Assembly: GCF_004801905.1 (NCBI RefSeq)
Contig: NZ_SSSN01000013.1
Coordinates: forward strand, 24,367-88,366
Origin: Orlajensenia flava
GTDB taxonomy: Bacteria > Actinomycetota > Actinomycetes > Actinomycetales > Microbacteriaceae
DNA: 64,000 nucleotides
Direction: 5' to 3'
Shown here piece after piece: positions 46,860 through 55,041 of the stretch. A model generated the notes under the pieces. That model was not told where the DNA came from. It did no database searches and saw only the letters and a list, made by a program, of their open reading frames with translations. The first letter of the stretch is position 1, and each line of letters begins with the position of its first letter. The position numbers and the translations under genes are program-made.

Positions 46860-47419
46860 CGCCACTCCTCCATCTCGATCGCGACGCTAGCGCGGGCCCG
46901 GGCGAGTTTGCCGCGGACCGCTCCGGGGGTCAGGTGCAGTTCTTGCGCTATCTCGGTGTAGCTCAAGCTGACCAGTTCCCGCAACAGCCAGCACTGCTTC
47001 TGATCCTCGGGAAGTCTGTCAAGCGCGCCTGAGAGAGCATCCAGTTGCGCGTTCCGGATCGCCGCGGTTTCAGGATCCGGCGTGGTCGCGACCGCCAGGT
47101 GGAGCAGCGTGTCGGTCTCGGTGGCGGGCCGGCGGCGGAGGTGAGTGAACGCGGTGCGGCTGACGATCCGCATCAGCCAGGACCGTACCGCGGCCGGGTC
47201 GCGGATCTCGGAGAGCTGCCGCCACGCGGTGTAGAACGCGTCCTGAACAACGTCATCGGCATCCGCTTCCGACCGCAAGATGCGGTACGCGTAGGAGCGC
47301 ATCAGGGGCCCGTGGCGGCGGATGATCACCTCGAACGCGGCGGTGTCGCCGTCGGTGGCACGTTCGACCAGGACGGCGTCGTCAACGGCGTTCAGATCGG
47401 CGTTCAGATCGACGCTCAT
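46856..47419 (-). CDS. ECF-type RNA polymerase sigma factor
   Basis: A 187-residue sigma factor of the extracytoplasmic-function class. Region 2 (about 22-95: IIRRHGPLMRSYAYRIL, ADADDVVQDAFYTAWRQL, then VRSWLMRIVSRTAF) binds the -10 box; region 4 (about 128-180: ALDRLPEDQKQCWLLRELVS, YTEIAQELHLTPGAVRGKLARAR) binds the -35. It is divergent from the Asp23 operon at 47586 and overlaps its likely anti-sigma gene by four bases, the normal layout for a regulated sigma/anti-sigma pair. Confidence 0.92.
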   Translation of the reverse strand: MSVDLNADLNAVDDAVLVERATDGDTAAFEVIIRRHGPLMRSYAYRILRSEADADDVVQDAFYTAWRQLSEIRDPAAVRSWLMRIVSRTAFTHLRRRPATETDTLLHLAVATTPDPETAAIRNAQLDALSGALDRLPEDQKQCWLLRELVSLSYTEIAQELHLTPGAVRGKLARARASVAIEMEEWR

Positions 47420-47532
47420 CGGAGCCTGAGCGAATGGGGCACTGTCATCGGTTCACTTCGTCTGAATCTTTTTTGTGACGGATCCATGCTCGGAGGCGTC
47501 CTATCTGTAGAGCGACATCTTCGCTCCGATGC

Positions 47533-47557
47533 GAAACGGCCGGCTTGGCCCCTCGTA
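47533..47557 (+). promoter_or_regulatory. Candidate ECF-sigma promoter of the Asp23 operon
   Basis: GAAAC (47533-47537) and CGTA (47554-47557) are 16 bases apart, the spacing and pattern of ECF promoters (GGAAC-N16/17-CGT). It lies about 30 bases before the Asp23 start codon and would let the divergent sigma factor drive the operon. Confidence 0.55.
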
Positions 47558-47585
47558 TCACCATGAACATGTACGAGGAGTCAAC

Positions 47586-48080
47586 ATGGCTGACACAGAG
47601 TTCTCAACCCCTTCCACCCCCGCCCCGGTACCGACCGGTCTGAGCACCTCCCGGGTGGACCGGTCCTCCCGGCCAGCGCCCGCACCGAGTGAGGGCAGCA
47701 GCAGCGGCGGCAAGACCACCATCGCCGATGGTGTCGTTGCCAAGGTCGCCGGAATCGCGGCCCGCGAGGTCCGTGGGGTGTACGCCCTCGGCGGCGGCGG
47801 CGCCCGCGCTCTCGGCGCGATCCGCAACGTGATCAACGCCGACGACCTCTCCCAGGGCGTCAAGGTCGAGGTCGGCGACACGCAGGCCGCCGCGGACATC
47901 ACCATCGTGGTCGAGTACCCGATGCCGATCCAGGAAGTAGCCTCCGGCGTGCGCTCCGCGGTCAGCTCCGCCATCAGCACCCTGGTGGGCTTGCAGGTCG
48001 TCGAGGTAAACGTGGCCGTCAACGACGTGCACCTGCCCAGCGACGATGACGACAAGGACACAGAATCGCGCGTGTCATGA
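47586..48080 (+). CDS. Asp23/Gls24-family envelope stress protein
   Basis: A 164-residue protein: a 50-residue Ser/Pro/Gly-rich head, then the Asp23 domain (about 52-155: GVVAKVAGIAAREVRGVYAL, a Gly/Ala turn, VEVGDTQAAADITIVVEYP, VVEVNVAVNDVHLP) and an acidic tail. In staphylococci Asp23 is held at the membrane by AmaP and protects the cell envelope; an AmaP-like gene lies in this operon. ATG at 47586 has GAGGAG seven bases upstream. First gene of the operon. Confidence 0.9.
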   Translation: MADTEFSTPSTPAPVPTGLSTSRVDRSSRPAPAPSEGSSSGGKTTIADGVVAKVAGIAAREVRGVYALGGGGARALGAIRNVINADDLSQGVKVEVGDTQAAADITIVVEYPMPIQEVASGVRSAVSSAISTLVGLQVVEVNVAVNDVHLPSDDDDKDTESRVS

Positions 48081-48265
48081 CCAGCACCGTCGTAGGCATC
48101 CTCGTCGGCGCCATCCTGGCCGTGAGCGCGTTGGTGTTCGGCTTCTGGGGATTCCTGCTCGTAGCCCTGTTCATGCTGATCGGGGCCTTGGTGGGACGAT
48201 TCGCGGAAGGCCGGCTGGACATCCGCGGCGTCGCCAATGCGTTCAGCGGCAAGCGGACCTCCTAA
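48077..48265 (+). CDS. DUF2273 small membrane protein
   Basis: A 62-residue protein with two closely spaced membrane helices (about 5-25 and 26-43: VVGILVGAILAVSALVFGFW, LLVALFMLIGALVGRF) and a short basic tail. DUF2273 proteins accompany Asp23 genes. Overlaps its neighbours on both sides (ATGA and TAATG). Confidence 0.88.
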   Translation: MTSTVVGILVGAILAVSALVFGFWGFLLVALFMLIGALVGRFAEGRLDIRGVANAFSGKRTS

Positions 48266-48669
48266 TGGACGCACCCACCGACGGCACGTCCGAGGCGGCG
48301 ACGGGGGGCGGCAACACCGCCGCCCCCGGGCAGCCGCTGCACCCCGGCCGGATCACCGTCGCCGAACGGGCGCTGGGCCGGGTCGCGGAAGTCGTCACCG
48401 CCGAAACCCTGGGCGTGTCCCGTGACAAGCTCAGCGTCACCGTCGCCGCCGGCGGCGGTGGGCTTGCCCTCCAGGTCCGCTCCCCGCTTCCGGTGCCGGA
48501 CCTGGACGATGACGCCGCCATCCACGCCGGCGGGTCCGTCATCGACCGCCTCACCGCCGCACAGGCCACCATCCGCGACCGCGCCACCCAGATCATGGGA
48601 CGGCCGGTGGTGCGGGTCAACATCCGCATCGATGGCGCCGAGATCAGCGAAAGGAAGCGTGTGCTGTGA
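48265..48669 (+). CDS. Asp23/Gls24-family protein
   Basis: A 134-residue Asp23-like protein: Gly/Ala/Thr-rich start, then GRITVAERALGRVAEVVTAE, a Gly-rich turn (VAAGGGGLALQVRSPLPVPD) and MGRPVVRVNIRIDGAEI. The ATG shares its A with the preceding stop codon (TAATG). Second Asp23 paralogue of the operon. Confidence 0.85.
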   Translation: MDAPTDGTSEAATGGGNTAAPGQPLHPGRITVAERALGRVAEVVTAETLGVSRDKLSVTVAAGGGGLALQVRSPLPVPDLDDDAAIHAGGSVIDRLTAAQATIRDRATQIMGRPVVRVNIRIDGAEISERKRVL

Positions 48670-49241
48670 GCAGCGCCCCCTACCGGCGGATCATCCGCCG
48701 CGAAACCCACTCCCCCCGCACCACCGCCGTGATCATCGTGGTCATCCTGCTGATCCTCGGCCTGGCCTACGCCGGCACCGAAATCATCCTGGCGATGCTC
48801 ACCCGTCCCGCGTTGCTGCTCGCCCCCACTGACGCGGGAACTTCCCTAGCCAAACTGCCCACCCTGCAACCGGTGGCAGGCGTCATCGCCGCCGGCGTGG
48901 TGCTGGCCATTCTCGGCCTGATCCTGATCGTGCTCGCCCTGACGCCGGGCCGGCTGGCCAAACACGAAATGGTCTGGGACGACCGGGCCGTCGTCGTCGA
49001 TAACGGTGTCATCGCCGCCGCAATCGCCAACCGCATCTGCGAACAGACGGGTCTGTCCCGCGACCAGGTCACTGTCAGCGTCACCCACCGCACCGTCCAA
49101 GCCGATCTCCGCCCCGGCGGCAGGCTCACCCTGGATGAGGCCGCCATCCGCTCCGTCATGGACACCGAACTGGCTGGCTACCAGCTCACCCCGAAGGTGA
49201 GCACCCGAGTGCGGGTCGACAAACGCGAACGGGTCAGCTGA
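48666..49241 (+). CDS. DUF6286-type membrane protein
   Basis: A 191-residue protein with two membrane helices (about 17-40 and 68-92) and a C-terminal cytosolic domain of about 90 residues that itself resembles Asp23 (VTVSVTHRTVQADLRPGG). It fits the DUF6286 proteins of actinobacterial Asp23 clusters. GTG start overlaps the preceding stop. Confidence 0.8.
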   Translation: MSSAPYRRIIRRETHSPRTTAVIIVVILLILGLAYAGTEIILAMLTRPALLLAPTDAGTSLAKLPTLQPVAGVIAAGVVLAILGLILIVLALTPGRLAKHEMVWDDRAVVVDNGVIAAAIANRICEQTGLSRDQVTVSVTHRTVQADLRPGGRLTLDEAAIRSVMDTELAGYQLTPKVSTRVRVDKRERVS

Positions 49242-49278
49242 TGAGCGCCCCCGCGACCCACCGCAAGGAGAACCCGGC

Positions 49279-49893
49279 ATGAATGCCACCAACCGTTTCG
49301 CCAACAGGACCGGCCTGTTCATCCTCGGTCTGATCCTGCTCGCCCTCGGCGCCGCCGTCATCGCCGCCACCACCGTCCCGCAATGGGGCACCTGGTGGAC
49401 CGATGGCGGTCAGGCTACCCGACGGTGGTTGGATCAGGCCATCGCCGACACCCGCATCGCCGACACCACCGTCAGCTGGGTGGCCGTGATCAGCCTGGCG
49501 ATCTTCCTGATTGTCATCATCATCCTGATCGCCGCGCTGACCCGGCTCGGCGGCGGACGGACCTCTACCGTCCTGCGAACTTCCCGCGGTGTCGGTGATG
49601 ATAACGGTGCCATCATCGTGGACTCCGCATTCACCTCCGATGCCCTCGGACACACCCTCGGGAAACGACCCGATGTGCTGTTCTCCTCCGTCAGCGCCCA
49701 CCGCATCCGAAAGACGCCGGTAATGCACCTCAGCGTCACACCCCGGCAGAACACCTCCCCGAGGGAGCTCGCCGACGACGTCGACCACCTGCTGAACAAC
49801 CTCACCGTCCTGACCGGGGAGTCCATCCCGACCTACCTCTCCATCCACTCCGGCCTGCGCGCCCGCCTCGCCCACGACAAGGGCCTCGGCTAA
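49279..49893 (+). CDS. AmaP-like alkaline-shock membrane anchor protein
   Basis: A 204-residue protein with two membrane helices (about 10-34 and 64-88: LFILGLILLALGAAVIAATT, WVAVISLAIFLIVIIILIAAL) and a C-terminal domain with Asp23-like strands (VMHLSVTPRQNTSPRELADD). By analogy to AmaP it would tether Asp23 proteins at the membrane. GCAAGGAG precedes the ATG. Confidence 0.8.
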   Translation: MNATNRFANRTGLFILGLILLALGAAVIAATTVPQWGTWWTDGGQATRRWLDQAIADTRIADTTVSWVAVISLAIFLIVIIILIAALTRLGGGRTSTVLRTSRGVGDDNGAIIVDSAFTSDALGHTLGKRPDVLFSSVSAHRIRKTPVMHLSVTPRQNTSPRELADDVDHLLNNLTVLTGESIPTYLSIHSGLRARLAHDKGLG

Positions 49894-49948
49894 GCCCGCG
49901 GACCCAGCCACCGCCACCTAGGCCCTGCCAAACGAAACGGATCACCTC

Positions 49949-50212
49949 ATGGGCTTCTTCGGATTCCTCCTCCTCGGCCTGATCGCCGGTGCGATCGCCA
50001 AACTCATCCTCCCCGGCAAGCAAGGGGGCGGCTGGCTCATCACCCTCCTGCTCGGCGTCGTCGGCGCCCTCCTCGGCGGCCTGATCGGCAGCGCCCTGTT
50101 CAACGTCGGGCTGCAGAACTTCTGGAACCTCGGCACCTGGCTCCTCGCCATCGGCGGCTCCATCCTGGTCCTGCTCATCTACGGCGCGATCGTCAACCGC
50201 AGACGAGCCTGA
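49949..50212 (+). CDS. GlsB/YeaQ/YmgE-family stress membrane protein
   Basis: An 87-residue membrane protein with three helices and the typical G-rich pattern GFFGFLLLGLIAGAIAKLIL...GGWLITLLLGVVGALLGG of the GlsB/transglycosylase-associated family. It is commonly encoded beside Gls24/Asp23. Function in stress response is known only in outline. Confidence 0.92.
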   Translation: MGFFGFLLLGLIAGAIAKLILPGKQGGGWLITLLLGVVGALLGGLIGSALFNVGLQNFWNLGTWLLAIGGSILVLLIYGAIVNRRRA

Positions 50213-50251
50213 CCTCGCCTCTCATCCGAAGCCCTGACTGAACCGGCCGCC

Positions 50252-50656
50252 ATGGCACGTTCCTACGCCAACCGGCCACCGCGCCCCCGGGGCGTTTGGT
50301 ACGCCCTCGCGGCCGGTATCCTGGCCGGCACAGCCATCGTCGCTGGAGTGTTCGCGCCGATCATCGGACTCATCGCCGCCAGCGCAGGAGCGGCCTGGTT
50401 CATCCCCGTCCCCACCGCGCGGATCACGCTGGTCGCCCTGCTCGGCTTCACGATCACGCTGATTCTGCTCATCCTCATCATCCGCACCCGAACACCCGCG
50501 GTGGCGTGGACGCTCGCCGCCCTCGCCGCCGTGGCCGCCCTGACCACCTCGCTCTACCCCGCGATCACGGTCGCCACCGACGCCTCCGGAAGTATCAGCA
50601 ACGCCATCCCGTGGATCACCTCCTGGATCGACAAAGCGCGAAACCTGCTGCCCTGA
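50252..50656 (+). CDS. Small polytopic membrane protein of the stress operon
   Basis: A 134-residue protein with about four hydrophobic segments (17-35, 38-55, 60-80 and 88-112) and a short charged tail. No known family is recognised. It follows glsB by 39 bases and probably belongs to the same operon. Confidence 0.65.
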   Translation: MARSYANRPPRPRGVWYALAAGILAGTAIVAGVFAPIIGLIAASAGAAWFIPVPTARITLVALLGFTITLILLILIIRTRTPAVAWTLAALAAVAALTTSLYPAITVATDASGSISNAIPWITSWIDKARNLLP

Positions 50657-50752
50657 AGTAGTCACCCCCACCACCTGCCGACTCGGCACCCCGGAGAGGG
50701 CACCGCACGATCGGCACCCCTAAAACTGTTCGCGCTTCACCGAGGAGAACCC

Positions 50753-51586
50753 GTGCCCGGCCCGGCCCTGAACGCCCCGCTGCTGAACGGCCGCTACCGT
50801 CCCGAGCGGCTTCTTGCCCGTGGCGGATCCTCCGCTGTGTACGCCGGAACCGATACCGCCCTGGGTCGGACGGTCGCCATCAAACTCCTCACCGCCGAAG
50901 CGGCACAGGACACTGCGCAGTACGAACGTGAGATCCGGATGCTGGCCGGCCTCAGCCACCATGGCATCGTCTCCATCGTCGACGCCGGCATCGACGAATC
51001 CGCCCCCGCCGACATCCGCCCATTCATCGTCATGGAAATGGTCCAAGGCACCAGCCTCGGCACCGCCATGCAGCAACGCGTCCTCAGCTCCCGGCAGGTC
51101 GGCGAGATCGCCTACGACATCGCCGAAGCGCTCGAGTACGTTCACCTGCGCGGCATCGTCCACCGCGACATCACCCCCGCCAACGTGATCCTCGTCGACT
51201 ACGGCACCCGCACCTCCCGGGAACGCGCCCAACTGACCGACTTCGGCATCGCCCAGGAGACCGACCACATCCAAGCCGCCGGAACCCCCACCATTGGTAC
51301 CGTCGCGTACCTCTCGCCCTAACAAGTCCGCAACCAGCCGGTGCAGACACCCTCCGATATCTACTCCCTCGGGCCTCGTGCTGCTGGAGTGCTTCACCAA
51401 CCAGATTGCCTACCCCGGCGGGACCTCCGAAGCCGCGCTCGCTCGGCTGCATCAGCAACCCTCCCCATCGCCTGGCGGAACCTGATCCGCAGCATGATCG
51501 ACTCCGATCCTGTCGAACGACCCAGCGCCGAGACCGTGGCCGCGACAGCACTCACGGTCATCATTAACAACCAACCACCCCGATAA
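50753..51586 (+). pseudogene. Decayed Ser/Thr protein kinase (stop plus frameshifts)
   Basis: The first 189 residues are a good Hanks-type kinase: Gly loop LARGGSSAVYAG, VAIKLL lysine, HRDITPANVIL catalytic loop and LTDFGIAQ. A TAA at 51320 falls where E is expected in the motif LSPEQV; the homology goes on behind it (SDIYSLG), shifts frame to GLVLLECFTNQIAYPGG near 51372, and shifts back to LIRSMIDSDPVERPSAETV. The lobe that holds the end of the activation segment and the C-lobe is therefore broken twice. It has no membrane helix in the readable part. Perhaps once a signal input of the stress operon. Confidence 0.85.
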
Positions 51587-52029
51587 TGGGGACCGCCTCA
51601 CGGGTACTAAGGCACTGTTGACGTTGCTGGGCCACGGGGACAACCGAGGGCATGGGCGAAAACTCGGGTAAGTCACAGCCCACGGTGGCTCAATTCGAGG
51701 ACGCCCATCCTGACCACGCGACGCACCCGGTCCAATCGCCGGCATCCGCCGTGACCTGTAACCCGGTTCACATGAGAAGCCCGGTATAGCGGGGATCTAA
51801 GGAGTCCCTCGCAAGAGTGCCTGCGTGCATTAGCTTTTCGCCTTGCCTATCGATCCCGCGATTGTGAACTTCGTCGTTAGGTCGCACACCGTGTGAGAGC
51901 TATACATTCGTCGTTGCCATGCATCGTCGATGTTGTTCGAGTCTCCGGCCCCGCTTGCAACGTGAGCCGCCGACAGTTGCTCGATTAGGGCGGCCGGTCC
52001 GGTAGCGCGTGTTGCAGTTGAGCTACGCG
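51587..52029. other. Intergenic stretch, no gene seen
   Basis: 443 bases between the kinase pseudogene and the IS30 element. Stop codons are frequent in all frames and no ribosome site with an open frame, RNA gene or repeat is evident. Probably decayed DNA of the island. Confidence 0.6.
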
Positions 52030-52051
52030 GGATTCTATTGATCGACGCAAC
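52030..52051 (+). repeat. IS30 left inverted repeat
   Basis: 22 bases GGATTCT-AT-TGATCGACGCAAC; differs from the right end only at positions 8 and 9. Confidence 0.8.
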
Positions 52052-52068
52052 GCCCCTTCTGGAGCTGT

Positions 52069-53802
52069 TTGCTCGTGGTGGTTTCGTTCTCTTCTCCTAC
52101 TGCTGATCGGTTCTTGGCTGCGATCGGTCAGGGCCACGGTCTGAAAGGCTCCGCCCGTATGGCCGGGATCGATAAGGAGGTCGGCTACCGTCTTCTTCGC
52201 GATCGTTATCTCGAGCTGCGCCGCAGCGGGGTGACCGCGGCGGACACGCTTCAGGCCATCGGTTTCTCCTCCAGCCGGGTACCGGCCTGGGAAGCCGCTG
52301 TCGAACTGGATCATGGTCGACATCACCTTCGAGTGGATGCGTCGCGGGAAGCTGCCTTCTGGGTGGCTTTCGACGCCGGCACCGATCTCGCCTCATCGGC
52401 GGTGGTTGCGAGGGTGTCAGGTTCAACCGGGTATCGATGGGTGCACCGTCGCTTCCACGAGCTGCGCTCGGAGGGTCTCTCGGTTGCACGCGCGGCTCGC
52501 AAACTCCGGCTCGCAGTCGGCCGCGCTGCTGTGCTGGAACGAGAGCGTCAGCAGCGGGTCATACGCGACTCCCTCGTGCTTGCTGCCGCTCGAAGAGACT
52601 CCGCGGCGCTCGTCGATGTTGGACTTCACGAGACCGACGCTGTCCGCAAGCGCCGGGAACGGGCCGATTCCTATTGGCAGCTCATGCGCGAGGGGGTCAG
52701 CAATGTGGATGCTTGCAGACTTCTCGGTATGTCTCGTCGCTCCGGAACGCTGATCCGTAAACAGAACAACTTCCTGATCCCACCGCTCGTTCCGCCGCGC
52801 TCCACAGGCCGGTATCTCACCATGCGGGAGCGAATGCAGATCGCCGACCTGTTGCGGATGGGCTGCACGATCCGTCAGATCGGGGTGCAGCTGGGCCGTC
52901 ACGCGTCGACAATCAGCCGGGAACTGCATCGGCACCGCGACGGGGCTGGCAATTACCTTCCCCGCACTGCCGATCATGACGCGCACCGACAGCGGGCACG
53001 GCCCAAGGTGTCGAGGCTGGCAGCGAACACGTCACTGCGCCGTCTCGTGCAACGCAAGCTCAACCGGTGTTGGTCACCGGAAGAGATCAGTGGCTGGTTG
53101 CGGAAGACCTACCCGGAGGACGACGGGATGCGGGTCTGCCACGAGACCATCTACCGGGCGCTGCCGCTGCGTGAGGACACGGGATTGCATAAGCGCTATG
53201 CGCTCAAGCTGCGCACCGGGCGACGGATCCGCAAGACCCGCTGGCGCACGCGCAGTGGGCAGGGATCTCGGATCCGGAACATGGTGATGATCGACCAGCG
53301 ACCTGCGGAGATCGAGACGAAGGAGATCGCCGGCCACTGGGAAGGGGACCTGATCGTCGGCGTCGGCTCAGTCTCAGCAATGGTCACCCTGCGTGAACGG
53401 ACGACGCAATACGGGATGGTCATCAACCTGCCTCACGACCACACAGCCGCGTCCGTGAACACCGCCGTGATCGGAGCGTTCGCCACCTTGCCTGCCCATC
53501 TCAAGCGATCCCTGACCTGGGACCAGGGCGTCGAGATGGCCAGCCATGAAGCCCTCACCAAGGCGACAGGGATCCCGATCTACTTCGCCGAACGAGCCAG
53601 CCCTTGGCAACGCGGCGCGAACGAGAACTACAACGGCCTCCTGCGCCAGTACTTCCCCAAGGGCACCGATCTCGCCCAGCACACCGCCAGCCACGTTGCT
53701 CACGTCATGAACGAGATCAACACCCGGCCGCGAAAAGGACTCGGCTACGACACCCCAGCTCAACGCTTGTCAGCCGCACACCGCACGTCAAAACGGCCCT
53801 GA
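52069..53802 (+). CDS. IS30-family transposase
   Basis: A transposase of up to 577 residues, long for the family (usually about 350-400). The extra N-terminal 230 residues hold two helix-turn-helix-like blocks (ASSAVVARVSGSTGYRWVHR, MREGVSNVDACRLLGMSR). Then the IS30 core: helix-turn-helix MREREMQIADLLRMG-type block, RQIGVQLGRHASTISREL, and the DDE catalytic residues in HWEGDLIVG, LTWDQGVEM and NENYNGLLRQYFPKG. Apparently intact. TTG at 52069; later GTGs (52075, 52078) are alternatives. Confidence 0.88.
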   Translation: MLVVVSFSSPTADRFLAAIGQGHGLKGSARMAGIDKEVGYRLLRDRYLELRRSGVTAADTLQAIGFSSSRVPAWEAAVELDHGRHHLRVDASREAAFWVAFDAGTDLASSAVVARVSGSTGYRWVHRRFHELRSEGLSVARAARKLRLAVGRAAVLERERQQRVIRDSLVLAAARRDSAALVDVGLHETDAVRKRRERADSYWQLMREGVSNVDACRLLGMSRRSGTLIRKQNNFLIPPLVPPRSTGRYLTMRERMQIADLLRMGCTIRQIGVQLGRHASTISRELHRHRDGAGNYLPRTADHDAHRQRARPKVSRLAANTSLRRLVQRKLNRCWSPEEISGWLRKTYPEDDGMRVCHETIYRALPLREDTGLHKRYALKLRTGRRIRKTRWRTRSGQGSRIRNMVMIDQRPAEIETKEIAGHWEGDLIVGVGSVSAMVTLRERTTQYGMVINLPHDHTAASVNTAVIGAFATLPAHLKRSLTWDQGVEMASHEALTKATGIPIYFAERASPWQRGANENYNGLLRQYFPKGTDLAQHTASHVAHVMNEINTRPRKGLGYDTPAQRLSAAHRTSKRP

Positions 53803-53825
53803 GATAACCTGTAAACACGTGATCT

Positions 53826-53847
53826 GTTGCGTCGATCACCAGAATCC
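53826..53847 (-). repeat. IS30 right inverted repeat
   Basis: 22 bases GTTGCGTCGATCACCAGAAT to CC, the reverse complement of the left repeat with two mismatches. Confidence 0.8.
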
Positions 53848-54095
53848 GCCCTACCTCTGCGGGCACCTTCATCGGGCGGGGTAAACGGGCACCGTGGGCG
53901 TCAACGGGACCGGTGACGCGGTCCCTAGGAGCTCGCGTCCTTGGAAGACCGGCTTGCGGGGCCCACTCGTTTCCGGACGATGAGCTCGCATCCGATTCGA
54001 GTAGAAGTTTGATGCGGTGGATCCATCTTCTTGTGGCGCCGTCCGCTGCCCGTGGGGAAGGGATGCCGGGCTTGCGAACGTCTGTCCGACGTGTC
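53848..54095. other. Intergenic stretch, no gene seen
   Basis: Roughly 250 bases between the IS30 right end and the HNH-like gene. No open frame with a ribosome site and no RNA or repeat evident. Confidence 0.55.
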
Positions 54096-54917
54096 CTAGG
54101 ATTTTTGTCCTTGAACGAACGGGGTGATTTCGGACGAGAACATGGTCATCCAGTCGTTTGGCGCGACGGCGCTCGGGTGTTCGACGATCGGGAACTGGCC
54201 AGCGATCCAACGGAGATCAACGCTGGTCCGGTCCACTGAGTACAGCGGCCATTCGTCGGCGGACGCCCAATGGTCCACAGCCAGACCTGCATAGTCGGGT
54301 GTGAGGACCCACGCGAGCGGAGGGAAGAACACCTCACCGAATGTGAAGTGGGTTTCCCTCGCTCCTAGTACGCGTTGCATGAGCACGCCTCCGGAGAGTT
54401 TGAAGTCGGACCCGAAGTAGGCACCAGCGCGCAGTCGCAGCCCTGACGGCAAGCGAACCTGACGGGTGTCATTTAGCAGCTGCTTGGCGAGCTCAGGAAA
54501 GATGACACGAAGTCGGGGATTGATTGCATGGAATCCGTAGAGAATCGCACGGGAAACGAGCCCTGGGTCGAGTGACACAGCGGGAACATCTATTCGGCCG
54601 AACGCGAGCCTTTTACCTGTGCGGAACCATCCGCGCAACTGATCGGTGAACAAGCCGTATGCCGTGTCATAGCGGTTGCCTGCGGTGTTGTTGCAGTCGA
54701 AACATAGTCCGCGAACCCACATGCCGCCGGCGTACTGACGTCCCGGTTGCACCCCGCTTTTCGTCACGAGCGGAGACTCCTGCATGACGGACGCAGTATT
54801 CCCGGCAACTTGCGGAGGCACGTGGGCCTTTGTCATGAGACCGTACCTACCGCAAAGCCCGCAGAAGCGGCCCCGATTCGATCTGAGGTCGAGCCCAAGC
54901 GTTCCGCCCGCATTCAT
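54096..54917 (-). CDS. HNH-endonuclease-like protein with two CxxC pairs
   Basis: A 273-residue protein. Residues about 18-75 have FCGLCGRYGLMTKAHVPPQ and GLCFDCNNTAGNRYD: CxxC, His, CxxC-N-N spaced as in the zinc-type HNH fold, where the AHV/HVP histidine and the late Asn act at the metal. The remaining 200 residues are beta/helix mixed with aromatic patches and no known motif. The start at 54917 (MNAGGTLGLD) is preferred over a GTG at 55079, which would run into the divergent gene. It may be a nuclease of defence type; inference. Confidence 0.6.
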   Translation of the reverse strand: MNAGGTLGLDLRSNRGRFCGLCGRYGLMTKAHVPPQVAGNTASVMQESPLVTKSGVQPGRQYAGGMWVRGLCFDCNNTAGNRYDTAYGLFTDQLRGWFRTGKRLAFGRIDVPAVSLDPGLVSRAILYGFHAINPRLRVIFPELAKQLLNDTRQVRLPSGLRLRAGAYFGSDFKLSGGVLMQRVLGARETHFTFGEVFFPPLAWVLTPDYAGLAVDHWASADEWPLYSVDRTSVDLRWIAGQFPIVEHPSAVAPNDWMTMFSSEITPFVQGQKS

Positions 54918-55041
54918 CGATCCATTGTGTCGGGTGAAGCAAATGTCGGCGACTGCAGATCGGGTCCAAAGTCGTGAGACGCACGCATCTACATCAATCC
55001 ATTGCCGTGACCGGGTAGTTGCTGACCGATATAGTCGCGCT

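Larger units (their letters stand above)
52030..53847. mobile_element. IS30-family insertion sequence
   Basis: About 1.8 kb with a full-length DDE transposase and terminal inverted repeats of 22 bases, 20 matching. Left end GGATTCTATTGATCGACGCA, right end the complement of GGATTCTGGTGATCGACGCA. Target duplication cannot be called with confidence. Confidence 0.85.

Noticed and set aside
54784-55041. N-terminal extension of the AlbA_2 gene
   Set aside because: The extension crosses the divergent HNH-like gene and has no domain-like sequence; GTG at 55042 begins right before the AlbA_2 domain.
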